Origin: Trichobilharzia szidati
Lineage: Eukaryota > Platyhelminthes > Trematoda > Strigeidida > Schistosomatidae
Length of the DNA: 64,000 bases
Assembly (NCBI GenBank): GCA_944472155.2
Contig: OX235277.1
Coordinates: 35,164,804 to 35,228,803 of the forward strand
Direction of reading: 5' to 3'
A model generated the notes under the pieces. That model saw only the letters and a program-made list of their open reading frames with translations. It was not told where the DNA came from and ran no database searches. Positions within the stretch are counted from its first letter, which is position 1; each line of letters starts with the position of its first letter. The translations under genes were made by a program, and so were the position numbers. Positions 10,906-21,660 of the stretch are shown in pieces.

Positions 10906-12295
10906 CTTCGCTGAACATTTTTTCTCTTATATTTTCTCTCACTGACGGCTTCCATCTCCCTAAATTCACGTCCTCCCACACTATTTATTCTACCTGGAAT
11001 TCTGGACAACTGTAGAGCATGATAATGATTCCATCATGTAAATGCTTGAAAATACCTCATGGACAAAAGGGAGGTGTGTAATCATAAAGCATCCTATATT
11101 GCTATACGAATTGCAGATTCATTTCAATGAAATAAACTATCATTGTGGTGAGGCTAGTTATGAATTTGAGGACAACACAACGAGCACTCAACCGTCCTGT
11201 TGATTGTAATTATCTTCTTCGTTTTGTTCGCTGTTAGCGATACTTGATCACATGGAAGTATGTGTGTCCAATGGAAGGTAGATAGTCTGACCAAGTGATC
11301 ACTACACATAATCAGTATCATCGGGTTCATCAGCTTCGGAGTTACTTCGGAGACAATAGTTCACAGAATGTATACACTTTCTAGTTGTTGAATTCGTTGG
11401 AATTTTGTTTGTTAATTACATGATATGGAAGAGTCTATTCACCTCTAAACTCCTCCCAATATAGTTTCATAGTTGTTTTCAATCCACATTTAATATTCGA
11501 ATGGATACAGATGAATTACTCATCATTAAACACATTTTTGTGTACATTTATGTACGCCTCGCAAAATACAACAGTCTGACTTATTGTCAGTCAATCATAA
11601 TGATCTCGTTAGCTCTATCTGGGATGGACAGGAATTTCATAAATTCCCAATTCTAGATCATCTATCACCAGATCTTAAAAATATCATTTCGTTAGAGAAA
11701 GAAAGACCAGATTTGCAGTATAAAATGATATCGGCTGCAGCTGATGAGAACCTGTGAAATAGAATGATATCATTTTATATTGCAAATCTGGTCTTTCTTT
11801 CTCTATCGAAATTTATCAAGGGAACCAAATGTATGAAAAATATCATTTTTGATGACAGTGGTTGATCATTTGAGAAGATGAATGTAATTCGTAGCAAGAT
11901 GACAATAATTTCATTCTGAATACGTCAGGAAAGTGAGTAAATATGCTTAACAATATCAAATTTTGTGGAACTGAAGGTGGCACGAAGAAGTAAACAAGAA
12001 ACTCTTTGTTTTCTCTTTTCAGACTTTCAAAGTTTCAGTTGTTGAATTTCAATTGACATATCAGAGAATTGAGAAGTGCTTGTTGAATGCACAGACGCTG
12101 CATGGATGCTCCGTGGAATACTGATGACTCGTGTTGACAGTGAATGTCACATTATTCATAAAAATAAAATTGAATCAGTGAAAATAAATCACAGTGTTCA
12201 ATATACATGCACTAAATCAATGGATGAATAGATGTTTGAAGAAGAACCCCAAATGTATATATATAAATATATCGGTAAATGCTTTACGAACTCAC
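10906..12295. other. Intronic or spacer sequence
   Basis: No gene is seen apart from the inverted repeat at 11694-11804. No exon candidates with paired splice sites and an open phase-1 frame were found. Confidence 0.4.
11694..11804. repeat. 39-bp inverted repeat (foldback)
   Basis: The arms at 11694-11732 and 11766-11804 are reverse complements with one mismatch, separated by 33 bases. The similarity weakly extends a further 7-8 bases outward. The RNA would form a stable hairpin. It could be a small foldback or MITE remnant. Confidence 0.85.
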
Positions 12296-12343
12296 CAATA
12301 TGAATACTGTTAGATGAACTGCCGCTCACTCGAAGGAGTAAGT
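12296..12343 (-). CDS. 48-bp exon of the membrane-protein gene
   Basis: The minus strand shows a very strong acceptor (TTTTCCTTTTTTTTATTTAG) before the exon and the donor GTGAGTTCG after it. The 48 bases are 16 codons. Phase 1 is open and reads LLLRVSGSSSNSIHI between split codons. It is Ser-rich, a plausible juxtamembrane linker placed just before the transmembrane exon. The 14281 exon ends in C, giving CAC (His) at the upstream junction. Splice sites and frame are seen; gene membership is inferred from phase and position. Confidence 0.65.
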
Positions 12344-13379
12344 CTAAATAAAAAAAGGAAAATTTGTAGTTAACACTTTAGTTGAATTGAGGAAATATTT
12401 CGGGACTGCAGTCATCACGTCTGACGCCAAAGCGTTGATGTATGTTTGTGTGTATGTATGTAAACAACACCATATATCGAATAGCATAAATATGTAAATA
12501 AGCCAATTCCAAAGCTGTAATCAATTAGCTCCTGACAACTTTGTATTAATTGCATCGTAGTTCTTGACGAAATACAGCACTATCAGATTTCATTATGATA
12601 TACAGGCATCCTCAATACACTGAAATCTCTCTTATTGAAATCTGCTAATAAGAGAATTATTAGTTCTCTATCAGCGTTGAATAAACCTCAGTGTAGATTT
12701 GCTGTAACTAGGAAGTTGCTTAATTGACATAATGTTCTGTTATCGAAAGTAGTCATGGGTGGTTGAATCCAAATCGACTTGTAACAACTCATACTTCAGT
12801 ATTTAACGACTAGCATTCCTTCATTTCTCGTGTTCCCGGTGGATGACAGGATTTCGTCAGTGTCGCTCGTTGTCGTTTTAATAATGACAGCTGCAGATTT
12901 TTGAGTTTTCCAAGCACGTCGACAGTATTCACACAGACTCCTATTTCAGTCATCTAGAGGTCTGATAACGTCATTAATTCAGAAGGCGAACTATGTGATC
13001 TTAACAAATGTAAATATGAGAGACACAAGTTGCAAGTGATATACCACAATTCATTATTTCGGGAAGAATGTTGATCAGATGAGTAATGTTGAAGTCATGC
13101 GAAATCTGTTTAGAATGGAGTGAACATTCGTTCAGGAAAACATCATTGTTGCAGTGTCAACTTAGTTGAAAACAAGATAAAAATTTGAATTACTAGTAAA
13201 GGACGATAAAAACACGTACTCTGATAGGACACTTATTGGTGTCATGTGTCTAGTCCTTTGATTACTGCTGACTGAATTCTATCAGTCAAGTTTGAAATGT
13301 GGTCAACATGCTAGGTAGCTCGTAAACCAGTTCCACTCAAACGTGTTGTTGTTAGATGGTTGGAGGTAATCGGCAGGAA
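12344..13379. other. Intronic sequence, nothing recognised
   Basis: No ORF, RNA gene or paired splice signal that I can support. Confidence 0.4.
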
Positions 13380-13530
13380 GCCTTGAAACTAAGTTTCATC
13401 CTTTTTGGTGCTCGTCAGCAAGGTGTATATGGAATTTTGAGGGAACCCATATCTCTTCCTAGACTTAAACGAGCGTCACCCAGTGCTGGAATGGAAGGCG
13501 TTACCACTGAGCTGGCCGGTCTGGCGAATT
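13380..13530 (-). mobile_element. tRNA-derived SINE-like remnant
   Basis: The minus strand at about 13525-13470 reads GGCCAGCTCAGTGGTAACG, close to a tRNA A-box (TRGCNNAGYGG). The B-box is weak. No cloverleaf is intact. It fits an old tRNA-derived SINE, a class known in schistosomes (SM-alpha-like). Confidence 0.4.
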
Positions 13531-13634
13531 AACTCATGTACGGTTATTTTTATTTCATTGCAAATTTGACTGCTAGAATTCAGTCTACAGTTAACAAGCT
13601 ATAGTCACAAGATACTTGATAGTATACAAAATAG

Positions 13635-13745
13635 TCATACAGGAGGTCAGTCGCGAAACAGAATCGCTCAGTGGTAATATCTCATACTGCAAGACTGTGA
13701 GAAGTCGACTTGAATCTCAGAAGGGCATGCGTCAGATTAAGATTT
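13635..13745 (+). mobile_element. tRNA-derived SINE-like remnant
   Basis: The plus strand has TCGCTCAGTGGTAAT (A-box-like, about 13663) and GTCGACTTGAATCTC (B-box-like, about 13705), spaced roughly as in a tRNA promoter. The first ORF here (13616-13819) is not credible as a gene. The sequence after 13780 becomes A-rich up to about 14050, which may be its tail. Confidence 0.45.
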
Positions 13746-14059
13746 CACATACACCACGCAGAGGAGTGTGTGTGAAAGATAAGTCTGTTAAGGTGAAAAG
13801 ATGGAAAGAAGAAAACTAAGAGGAGGGTAAATTCAAAAAATTTTGAAAACAGTTAAGATTACAGAACACACAGCGAAAATAGAGAGCCTGATATAAACAA
13901 AATAAACGAAGAAGAAAATATGGGCAAAATAAAGAAGAAAAAATGCCACAGAGGATAGGTAGGCATAAAAGAAAAAAACTCAATTAGAGATAATCAGAAA
14001 AAATTCTTATCAATCAACAAATCTACCACAAACATCCAAGACAAGAAAATATGCCATAT

Positions 14060-14990
14060 GACCATCTGAACCGCAATCAACTTGCAGATTGCATACTGAC
14101 TGCATCGCCCAGTTCACAAATCACAGATGTCACTACTCACCAGTTCAGTCTCACGAGTGGTGACACATTGCAGACAAATGACGCCATCTCTCTCCCGCTC
14201 TCTCTCTCTCTCTCGCTTTATCCAACTCTATCTGTATCTCTGACTTTTTCAGTTATTGGTGAGAAATGAAGTGGACTCACGTGTCGTGGTTTCTACAGGC
14301 GACGCCATCTCCTTCGCCGTGGTAACTGCAGCTTCTGAAGAAGGTGAAAATCACATGCATCCGAATTAGAAATCGACAAATGCATCATTTTATGTAAGGA
14401 GGTTGACTTGACCTCGAGGATATCGTCACGTCGCTCTGTGTATACTTGTTCACGTGAGATGTCTGGAGCGTGTTCAGTCTTCCTGTGTCGGTGGGTGGGT
14501 GGTTGGCTGGGTGTATACAGTGTTACTGTCACTTGTTGAAAATCACATCATTCCCGTGGTTAATGATTTCCACTTCGACTGTGTATTCACGTATATTCGT
14601 CTAATGCCTAGTCTCTCTCAGTAAACGCATCCATTTCTTTCATTCGGCCAACAATCAATCAGTTGACATTTGCTTCATCATCACATCGCGTTACAACTCT
14701 ACCGAATAGAATAGTGGTATTCTCAAACACCTTGATTCTCTTCCCTCTCATCTGTCATCCTCAAGCCGAAATGATCGCTTCCACCCACATTCAGAATACA
14801 CCTCTACTCCTTCGTCAAGCCTTGCACACAGATGTACGACGAGAACATGTGTGATGGGACTATCGGAACTGCAATCAACTTGCAGATTGCATACTGACTG
14901 CATCGCCCAGTTCACAAATCACAGATGTCACTACTCACCAGTTCAGTCTCACGAGTAGTGACACATTGCAGGCAAACGACGCCATCTTCC
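14060..14990. repeat. Isolated array-type unit, copy 1
   Basis: Just over one unit of the 28-64 kb tandem repeat, including the CT tract (about 14190-14220), the 54-bp micro-exon and the sequence downstream. It matches 16950-17670 at an offset of 2683. It differs from array units at several sites (for example ACCTCG instead of ACCTCC), so it is an older relative rather than a stray array unit. Confidence 0.9.
14281..14334 (-). CDS. 54-bp micro-exon, type A (downstream copy 1)
   Basis: The acceptor GTGATTTTCACCTTCTTCAG and the donor GTGAGT flank exactly 54 bases on the minus strand. Phase 1 is open and reads AAVTTAKEMASPVETTT. It has Pro where the other type-A exons have Ala, owing to one base difference. 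The last exon base C plus AC from the next exon (12343) makes His. It is Ala/Thr-rich and a potential O-glycosylated linker. Confidence 0.65.
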
Positions 14991-15249
14991 TCTCTGTCTG
15001 TTTTTCTATCTTATCGTCACTTGGTGTTTTTTAACACATGGAATATGATTATTTTCTGTTCTTCTTTGCAATTTGTCTTTTTTTTCTCATGTTTTAAACC
15101 ATGCTGAATGCGAGGATGCTGTTTTTTCAATAATGAGGAACTTGAAATGCTCCGCTTGTTTTTCTTATATTTTATATAATATTCAGATTTTAACATCCGT
15201 AGAAATAACTCGGTAGCTTCACACTCTGAACAAATATCTGAGTCTTTGT

Positions 15250-15610
15250 ATTTATTCGAGTGAAGTCGGTGATAGGACCGTCAATTATAAATACTACCTT
15301 CGTATATCAACTAGCAAACTCGATCAGTCAGTTCATCACTAGCATTCTGGACTCACCACTGATTATTTCGCCGTCTTCCTCCTCGTCTGCTTGACTTTGA
15401 TGTTCTACCCGGCTTCCTGAAACAAATGTATCCTGGTTTAATTAATGCAAGATACTTCTTATATTTATGTATACAAGATTTCATTTTCAGACAGTTTAAC
15501 CGATTCTCTAACATTTCAACACATCCCAGATATCCTTGTAGGCTACTGAAATGATTCAGTATGTAGTTTGTCTCCGTTGTGTATAATGAGTATTTCATCA
15601 TTGGGTTTAT
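15250..15610. repeat. Duplicated block carrying the 60-bp exon, copy 1
   Basis: It aligns with 18445-18815. Several long stretches are shared (for example GTAGGCTACTGAAATGATTC and the segment around 15600), but overall divergence is clear, well above that of the neighbouring block at 15677-16840. Confidence 0.8.
15357..15416 (-). CDS. 60-bp acidic micro-exon, copy 1
   Basis: The minus strand has an acceptor ending TACATTTGTTTCAG, 60 bases (20 codons), then the donor GTGAGTCC. Phase 1 is open: SRVEHQSQADEEEDGEIIS. It is very acidic. The junction with the 16115 exon gives GGA (Gly) and with the 14281 exon gives GAA (Glu). It is a diverged paralogue of the exon at 18553-18612; nearly all differences change amino acids. 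Confidence 0.66.
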
Positions 15611-15676
15611 TGGCGAAGAGAAGGAATGGAAAGAATTTTGTTTATTTATTCGGTCAATAATTCTGATCCTGAAATA

Positions 15677-16840
15677 TATGTCTCGTATTCTGAACAGTCA
15701 ATTTATTGTTTCGACTCGTCTCTCGTCTCAGGAGGACGAGTATTTTGACAGTGGCAGGAGAAACACTAACGTTCGTGTACAGCTCAACACGTGTAGTCGG
15801 TATCATAATCAGAGTACATGGAGAACAAGATATTTTGACGCTGAAATACCTCTTTGTATTTTTATTTGCTTGAATATATTTCTTGCAGTTTATTTCCGTT
15901 ATTTTGATTATAACTACCCTTATTTATCTCTCACACAACTAAATTCATTTAAAGGATCAAAAATGAATAGAAACTAGATGTAGAGTGGACGATGCCGGAA
16001 ATAAGAGGAAACACTTGCCGCAAACCCATCAATACTACCCCGAATAAAATATGGAGAGTATACTTGCATACAATCCCTTAACAAGTGAGATGAGTGAAAG
16101 TTAAACGAACTCACCTGACGACGCCGACTTGACTTCCTCCTCCTCGATTTTTGACGTCTGTGGGGATTCTGAAAAAGAAAGCATTGTGGCAAGTGTAGTG
16201 AGTGAGTTGGCTTTGTGTAAATCAATATACACTACACTCATCCTTATTGTGAGGAAAGAGATTGTGTCAGGTGAATGTCAAGCGTGTCTGACATTTGTTG
16301 ATGGTGATTTCGGCTGAGATGTGGACTGTTGTCGAGTGGTGATTCAGTGAGTGCGATCACCCACTCACATAGGATACAGCAAACAAGTACTCTTGGAGAG
16401 ATTATGCTTGTCGCGGTCGGTGTTACTTGTGATAATCTGCTACTAACCCATTTTGAGGTATTTCTTTTTGTTTTTCGCCACTTTTTTCATTATTCAGTGT
16501 TATTTTATTTGTTGTTCTTTCTTTCTTTGTGAAAACGTTTGACTAATTTCGTTCAAGTTTTCACTTTGTTTGTTATTTTACTGTGCATTTTTGTGTATAT
16601 CTTCCTCTGATTATGACAATTTTGATAGTTGTCATTCGGTGCTTATTCTGGTTTTTCGCTTCTCTTCTTTGTCTACTCTTTGTTTTCTGTTTTGATTTGA
16701 GCTGCTTAATGCATCGTCATTAGAACTTCTTAATTTTATAATCTGTGAAGTCGTATCTCTGATTTCTTTGACTTAGTCCTATGCAACACAACTATAGTCT
16801 TTCAGCCGGAGATTTTCACGCACAACATTTTGACTACTGC
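15677..16840. repeat. Recent segmental duplication, copy 1 (offset 3614)
   Basis: Nearly identical to 19291-20475. For example, the stretch 15974-16225 translates identically to 19588-19839. Divergence begins near 16680. It contains the 54-bp type-B exon. The ORFs in it (15579-15977, 15974-16225, 16129-16317, 16329-16532) are by-products of the copied sequence and not believed to be genes. Confidence 0.93.
16115..16168 (-). CDS. 54-bp micro-exon, type B (copy 1)
   Basis: The acceptor TGCTTTCTTTTTCAG and the donor GTGAGTTC flank 54 bases on the minus strand. Phase 1 is open: SPQTSKIEEEEVKSASS. Same length and phase as type A but a different, charged sequence. Junction codons are CAA (Gln) from the 16964 exon and GGA (Gly) into the 15416 exon. 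Identical to the copy at 19729-19782. Confidence 0.68.
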
Positions 16841-16949
16841 TCACTAGAATTTTCGCTGTTATTTGGTCCAGCTGATATTTTCACTCTTCCATCTCTTTCC
16901 CTTCATTAGGTTGCTAAGTTCAGGTTTCTATCATAATTGTTTCCGTTCA

Positions 16950-17770
16950 TGAAGTGGACTCACGTGTCGTGGTTTCTACAGCCGACGCCATCTCCTTCGC
17001 CGTGGTAACTGCAGCTTCTGAAGAAGGTGAAAATCACATGCATCCGAATTAGAAATCGACAAATGCATCATTTTATGTAAGGAGGTTGACTTGACCTCGA
17101 GGATATCGTCACGTCGCTCTGTGTATACTTGTTCACGTGAGATGTCTGGAGCGTGTTCAGTCTTCCTGTGTCGGTGGGTGGGTGGTTGGCTGGGTGTATA
17201 CAGTGTTACTGTCACTTGTTGAAAATCACATCATTCCCGTGGTTAATGATTTCCACTTCGACTGTGTATTCACGTATATTCGTCTAATGCCTAGTCTCTC
17301 TCAGTAAACGCCTCCATTTCTTTCATTCGGCCAACAATCAATCAGTTGACATTTGCTTCATCATCACATCGCGTTACAACTCTACCGAATAGAATAGTGG
17401 TATTCTCAAACACCTTGATTCTCTTCCCTCTCATCTGTCATCCTCAAGCCGAAATAATCGCTTCCACCCACATTCAGAATACACCTCTACTCCTTCGTCA
17501 AGCCTTGCACACAGATGTACGACGAGAACATGTGTGATGGGACTATCGGAACTGCAATCAACTTGCAGATTGCATACTGACTGCATCGCCCAGTTCACAA
17601 ATCACAGATGTCACTACTCACCAGTTCAGTCTCACGAGTAGTGACACATTGCAGACAAATGACGCCATCTCTCTCCCGCTCTCTCTCTCTCTCTCCCTTT
17701 CTCTCGCTTTATCCAACTCTATCTGTATCTCTGACTTTTTCAGTTATTGGTGAGAAATGAAGTGGACTCA
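16950..17770. repeat. Isolated array-type unit, copy 2
   Basis: One full unit of the array repeat, from the micro-exon through the CT tract (about 17670-17710). It is closer to the copy at 14.1-15.0 kb than to any array unit. The next unit starts at 17750 but decays after about 17830. Confidence 0.9.
16964..17017 (-). CDS. 54-bp micro-exon, type A (downstream copy 2)
   Basis: Encodes AAVTTAKEMASAVETTT in phase 1, exactly as in the array units. Acceptor and donor are intact. It joins the degenerate exon 17772 (CAA, Gln) upstream and the type-B exon 16168 (CAA, Gln) downstream. It sits outside the array, which indicates that the exon existed before the array expanded. Confidence 0.68.
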
Positions 17771-17771
17771 C

Positions 17772-17825
17772 GTTTATTGGTTTCTGCAGTGCACCTCATT
17801 TTTTTCGCTGTGGTATCTCGAGCTG
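17772..17825 (-). CDS. Diverged 54-bp type-A micro-exon
   Basis: A strongly diverged unit that still keeps 54 bases between AG and GTGAGT and an open phase-1 frame: ARDTTAKKMRCTAETNK. About half of the residues match type A. The upstream pyrimidine tract is lost (AAAATAAAATCATAAG), so it may be skipped. It is either a decaying copy or a weak alternative exon. Conservation of length and frame despite many substitutions hints that it was functional for some time. Confidence 0.4.
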
Positions 17826-18444
17826 CTTATGATTTTATTTTCACATTCATTGGTATGATTTAATTTCATTCGCTTTTTAAAAGATTTCTTTTGATTGCTT
17901 CTTTTCTCGTTTAATCTGTGATATTAAATTTTTTGTATCTCCTCTGTGTTTTCTTATGACTATTTCTTCTTCGGTTTTCCTTATTTTTCTTGTTTTGCTT
18001 TGTGATTTTCATCACTTCTCTGAGTTTTGCTCATAGTATAATGATCGTTTTTATTTTACTCATAATTATGTTTTCCGTTATTTGTCTGTCGTTAGTTGTT
18101 TTTTGACTATCCTTTCGTATTCTTTGAAGCCATTGGATGTTTTGAATGCTTGGAATGTCACGTACAGTTATGTATACTATACGCCAACCCATTGACCTTT
18201 GCAAAATTATAAATAGACCTGTTGGTTCATCAGTTCATTATTCTGCCTATGCGCCCAACATGCATATCATATTTTTTCTGATGTTTCATGAGAAACTGGC
18301 TGCCCTTGGGGAACTATTGTGAAACAAGGAGTAACTTAAATCGGTTTTTTCCTTCTTTTGAACTATCAAGCAATATGCAGACATAACCACTCCAAGAATC
18401 GAAATCAGTGGCTTCAAGCTACAAGGAAAGTTCGTAGACTATAG
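17826..18444. other. T-rich intronic sequence
   Basis: Pyrimidine-rich (plus strand) from about 17840 to 18140, then unique-looking sequence. No exon candidates. Confidence 0.4.
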
Positions 18445-18815
18445 CTTCACCGGGGTGGAATTCAGTGGCAGGACCATCAATAATAAATACTACCGTTTTA
18501 TATCTTCTAGTTATCTCAATCAGTCAGTTCACCGTTGGCATTGTGGACTCACCACCGATAATTTTGTCTTCTTCCTCCGCTTCTGCTTGAATTTCAAGTT
18601 CTTCCCGGCTACCTAAAAAAAGTGTATCCTGGTTTAATTAATGCATGTTACTATCTCTATTTATGTACACAACGTTTCATTTTCAGTCAATCAAACCGAT
18701 TCTCTAATATTTTATCAGATCCCTGACATCCTTGTAGGCTACTGAAATGATTCAGTATGTAGTGTATCTCCTGCAAGTATACTGAGTATTTCATCACTGG
18801 GTTTATTGGCGAAGA
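18445..18815. repeat. Duplicated block carrying the 60-bp exon, copy 2
   Basis: Counterpart of 15250-15610, with many substitutions and small indels in both intron and exon. Together with the flanking copies it shows that the whole module (type A, 60-bp, type B) was duplicated in tandem. Confidence 0.8.
18553..18612 (-). CDS. 60-bp acidic micro-exon, copy 2
   Basis: The acceptor GGATACACTTTTTTTAG and the donor GTGAGTCC flank 60 bases on the minus strand. Phase 1 is open: SREELEIQAEAEEEDKIIG. Junctions are GGT (Gly) from 19729 and GCA (Ala) into 17825. About 12 of 60 bases differ from copy 1, only about one silently. Confidence 0.66.
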
Positions 18816-19290
18816 GGAGGAATGAAAAGTATTTTGTGTAAGAATATAGAAATTTTGAATGAAAGACTAAAGTAGCAGAAACACTGCACTAAGGACATGT
18901 GGAGATGGAGATTGCAAAGTAACGTATGCATTTCTCTATTATCGTGCATCATTTTTAGAATAAGCAGTTGTGCCACAAAAAGGTAGTGTGTTTTGGGTTT
19001 ATGTTATGCTGGACTTAGCTATGCTTATTTCTTCAGATCCTCGCTGCTCAAGTTCTACCTGGTTTCTGAATATAATTATTTCTCCCTCAATCAATGCTTA
19101 TTTACATAAACGTATGCTTTCTTTGGCTAATTCACTACTGTATTGTATTTTAGCTTCACTAGTCCACAAACTGCTTTCCATCATTCTAAGTTTCTTAAAG
19201 AACTTCTATGTAATTGTATTAGTTCAAAAATCATTGAGGTTTATTTCTTCGGTATCGGCTTCGTCACTCAATCTTCCTGATCCCGAAATA

Positions 19291-20475
19291 TATGTCTCGT
19301 AATCTGAACAGTCAATTTATTGTTTCGACTCGTCTCTCGTCTCAGGAGGACGAGTATTTTGACAGTGGCAGGAGAAACACTAACGTTCGTGTACAGCTCA
19401 ACACGTGTAGTCGGTATCATAATCAGAGTACATGGAGAACAAGATATTTTGACGCTGAAATACCTCTTTGTATTTTTATTTGCTTGAATATATTTCTTGC
19501 AGTTTATTTCCGTTATTTTGATTATAACTACCCTTATTTATCTCTCACACAACTAAATTCATTTAAAGGATCAAAAATGAATAGAAACTAGATGTAGAGT
19601 GGACGATGCCGGAAATAAGAGGAAACACTTGCCGCAAACCCATCAATACTACCCCGAATAAAATATGGAGAGTATACTTGCATACAATCCCTTAACAAGT
19701 GAGATGAGTGAAAGTTAAACGAACTCACCTGACGACGCCGACTTGACTTCCTCCTCCTCGATTTTTGACGTCTGTGGGGATTCTGAAAAAGAAAGCATTG
19801 TGGCAAGTGTAGTGAGTGAGTTGGCTTTGTGTAAATCAATATACACTACACTCATCCTTATTGTGAGGAAAGAGATTGTGTCAGGTGAATGTCAAGCGTG
19901 TCTGACATTTGTTGATGGTGATTTCGGCTGAGATGTGGACTGTTGTCGAGTGGTGATTCAGTGAGTGCGATCACCCACTCACATAGGATACAGCAAACAA
20001 GTACTCTTGGAGAGATTATGCTTGTCGCGGTCGGTGTTACTTGTGATAATCTGCTACTAACCCATTTTGAGGTATTTCTTTTTGTTTTTCGCCACTTTTT
20101 TCATTATTCAGTGTTATTTTATTTGTTGTTCTTTCTTTCTTTGTGAAAACGTTTGACTAATTTCGTTCAAGTTTTCACTTTGTTTGTTATTTTACTGTGC
20201 ATTTTTGTGTATATCTTCCTCTGATTATGACAATTTTGATAGTTGTCATTCGGTGCTTATTCTGGTTTTTCGCTTCTCTTCTTTGTCCACTCTTTGTTTT
20301 CTGGTTCTTCTTAGTTTTCTGTTTTGATTTGTGCTGCTAGATGAAACGTCATTAGAACTTTCTTTATTTTATAATCTGTGAAGTCGTATCTCTGATTTCT
20401 TTGACTTAGTCCTATGCAACACTACTATAGTCTTTCTGTCGGAGATTTTCATGCACATGATTTTGACTATTCAAA
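19291..20475. repeat. Recent segmental duplication, copy 2
   Basis: Partner of 15677-16840. Homology breaks down after about 20460, near the SINE-like insertion that follows. An indel near 20300 shifts the offset from 3614 to about 3633. Confidence 0.93.
19729..19782 (-). CDS. 54-bp micro-exon, type B (copy 2)
   Basis: Identical to 16115-16168, including both splice sites. It is the first micro-exon after the domain-coding exon 21661-21909; the junction codon is GAA (Glu). Confidence 0.68.
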
Positions 20476-20542
20476 TATTCTTTTGTAGGGATTTCGTTGA
20501 TTGTTTACTGGATTTCAACATGAGCCTACATTGTTTAAATAA

Positions 20543-20690
20543 TCATTGGAAAGCCTGGGGGTATTGGACAGCTCTTTCGTTCTAGTTTGGGACTCTTCAG
20601 CCGTACCCATCCACCGGGGTTTGAACGCAGGACCTTCTGGTTACAAGGCGAGCTCTTATACTATTTATCCTTTGGGTTCCTATCCAATGG
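20543..20690 (-). mobile_element. tRNA-derived SINE-like element, copy 1
   Basis: The minus strand reads AACCAGAAGGTCCTGCGTTC followed by AAACCCCG, a B-box-like GTTCAAACC, then a body ending in AGAGCTGTCCAATACC. The same family lies in opposite orientation at 21186-21310. The ORF 20835-21203 downstream is not supported as a gene. Confidence 0.55.
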
Positions 20691-21185
20691 CCAATGAATT
20701 CTAACTTCTGCCAATTGGCGATACAGCGTAACTGCTAGCCAATATCTTCGGCTAGTATTTGTTCGCAAACCCGACCTGCTGCACCCTACTTTCATGACTT
20801 CCCACCGGAACCGCAGGTAACTATCTACCTGAATATGGCCAGTCGCCTCACTACAATTTTCGCTCTTTTTTTCCAGCTTATATTTTCACTCTTCTATCTC
20901 TTTCCCTCCATTAGATTGCTAAGTTCAGGTTTCTTTCATGATTGTTTTCGTTTTTGCTTTGTGGCCATTTCTGTTTCAATTTTCTCACATTTGATAGCCT
21001 TGTTCGATTCTCGTTGCTGCTATTTGTGGTGCCTTTCAATTTTACTGCGTTTTATGCTGTTTGTTGTCTTTCAGCTTTTAATTTTAGGCGAGGTATTTAT
21101 CTGTGACCTTCAGAATAATTTTGAGATTTTGGCTTGTAGGGGTTTGACTGATCACGAGTTGACATTAAACACAGGAGAATGTGGA

Positions 21186-21310
21186 GGCGTGAGAGTTCAG
21201 TAACCAGAAGGTCCCAGTTCAAACTCTGATGAGTGTGTACTGGTCGACACTTCCAAACTAGGAGGAAACAGCTGTCCATTACTTCCTGGTTCCCTAACAG
21301 CTCTTCAACT
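21186..21310 (+). mobile_element. tRNA-derived SINE-like element, copy 2
   Basis: The plus strand shares GTAACCAGAAGGTCC, the B-box-like CAGTTCAAACTCTG, and CCAAACTAG...AACAGCTGTCCA with copy 1 (reverse strand). It is more diverged and the A-box is not clear. Confidence 0.5.
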
Positions 21311-21555
21311 GTTGACAATTAGTGGTCAGTCTTGTAACCATTCACATACCAGTACACCAACACTTATTCGCTTTTCTATATGTTACCTTAATTAACGTTT
21401 CCATTTTTACTGATTCTGTCTCTCTCTCTCTACATTTCGTTTCTCAGTGGTATTCGTTACAATCGATTTCATTTTAGAAGAATGCTCACCATTTTAGCAG
21501 GAGTGTATTGATTATGTACATCTGAGGGGAAATCATTCTGCTATACTGTACTCAC

Positions 21556-21576
21556 CGAAGTTACGCCTTATGCACA
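21556..21576 (-). CDS. Candidate 21-bp micro-exon
   Basis: The donor GTGAGTACAG follows 21 bases that are open in phase 1 (CIRRNF), preceded by GATATAGTTAGTTAG. The acceptor lacks a pyrimidine tract. Phase and length fit the gene and the junction codons are sense (GTG, GAA), but chance is likely enough that this is only a candidate. Confidence 0.25.
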
Positions 21577-21660
21577 CTAACTAACTATATCATAGCTAAT
21601 AGTATAATTGAAATGATTTTAGGCTTCAGATACAATTTTACTAATTATTTAAATACTTAC

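Noticed and set aside
16362..16390. 21-bp exon-like segment before GTGAGTGGG, minus strand, duplicated at about 19976-20004
   Set aside because: Open in phase 1, but the acceptor CTCTCCAAGAG is weak and no other support exists.
15974..19839. Identical 83-codon minus-strand ORFs at 15974-16225 and 19588-19839
   Set aside because: Identity comes from the recent segmental duplication; the frame runs across the type-B exon splice sites and is not the exon's phase.
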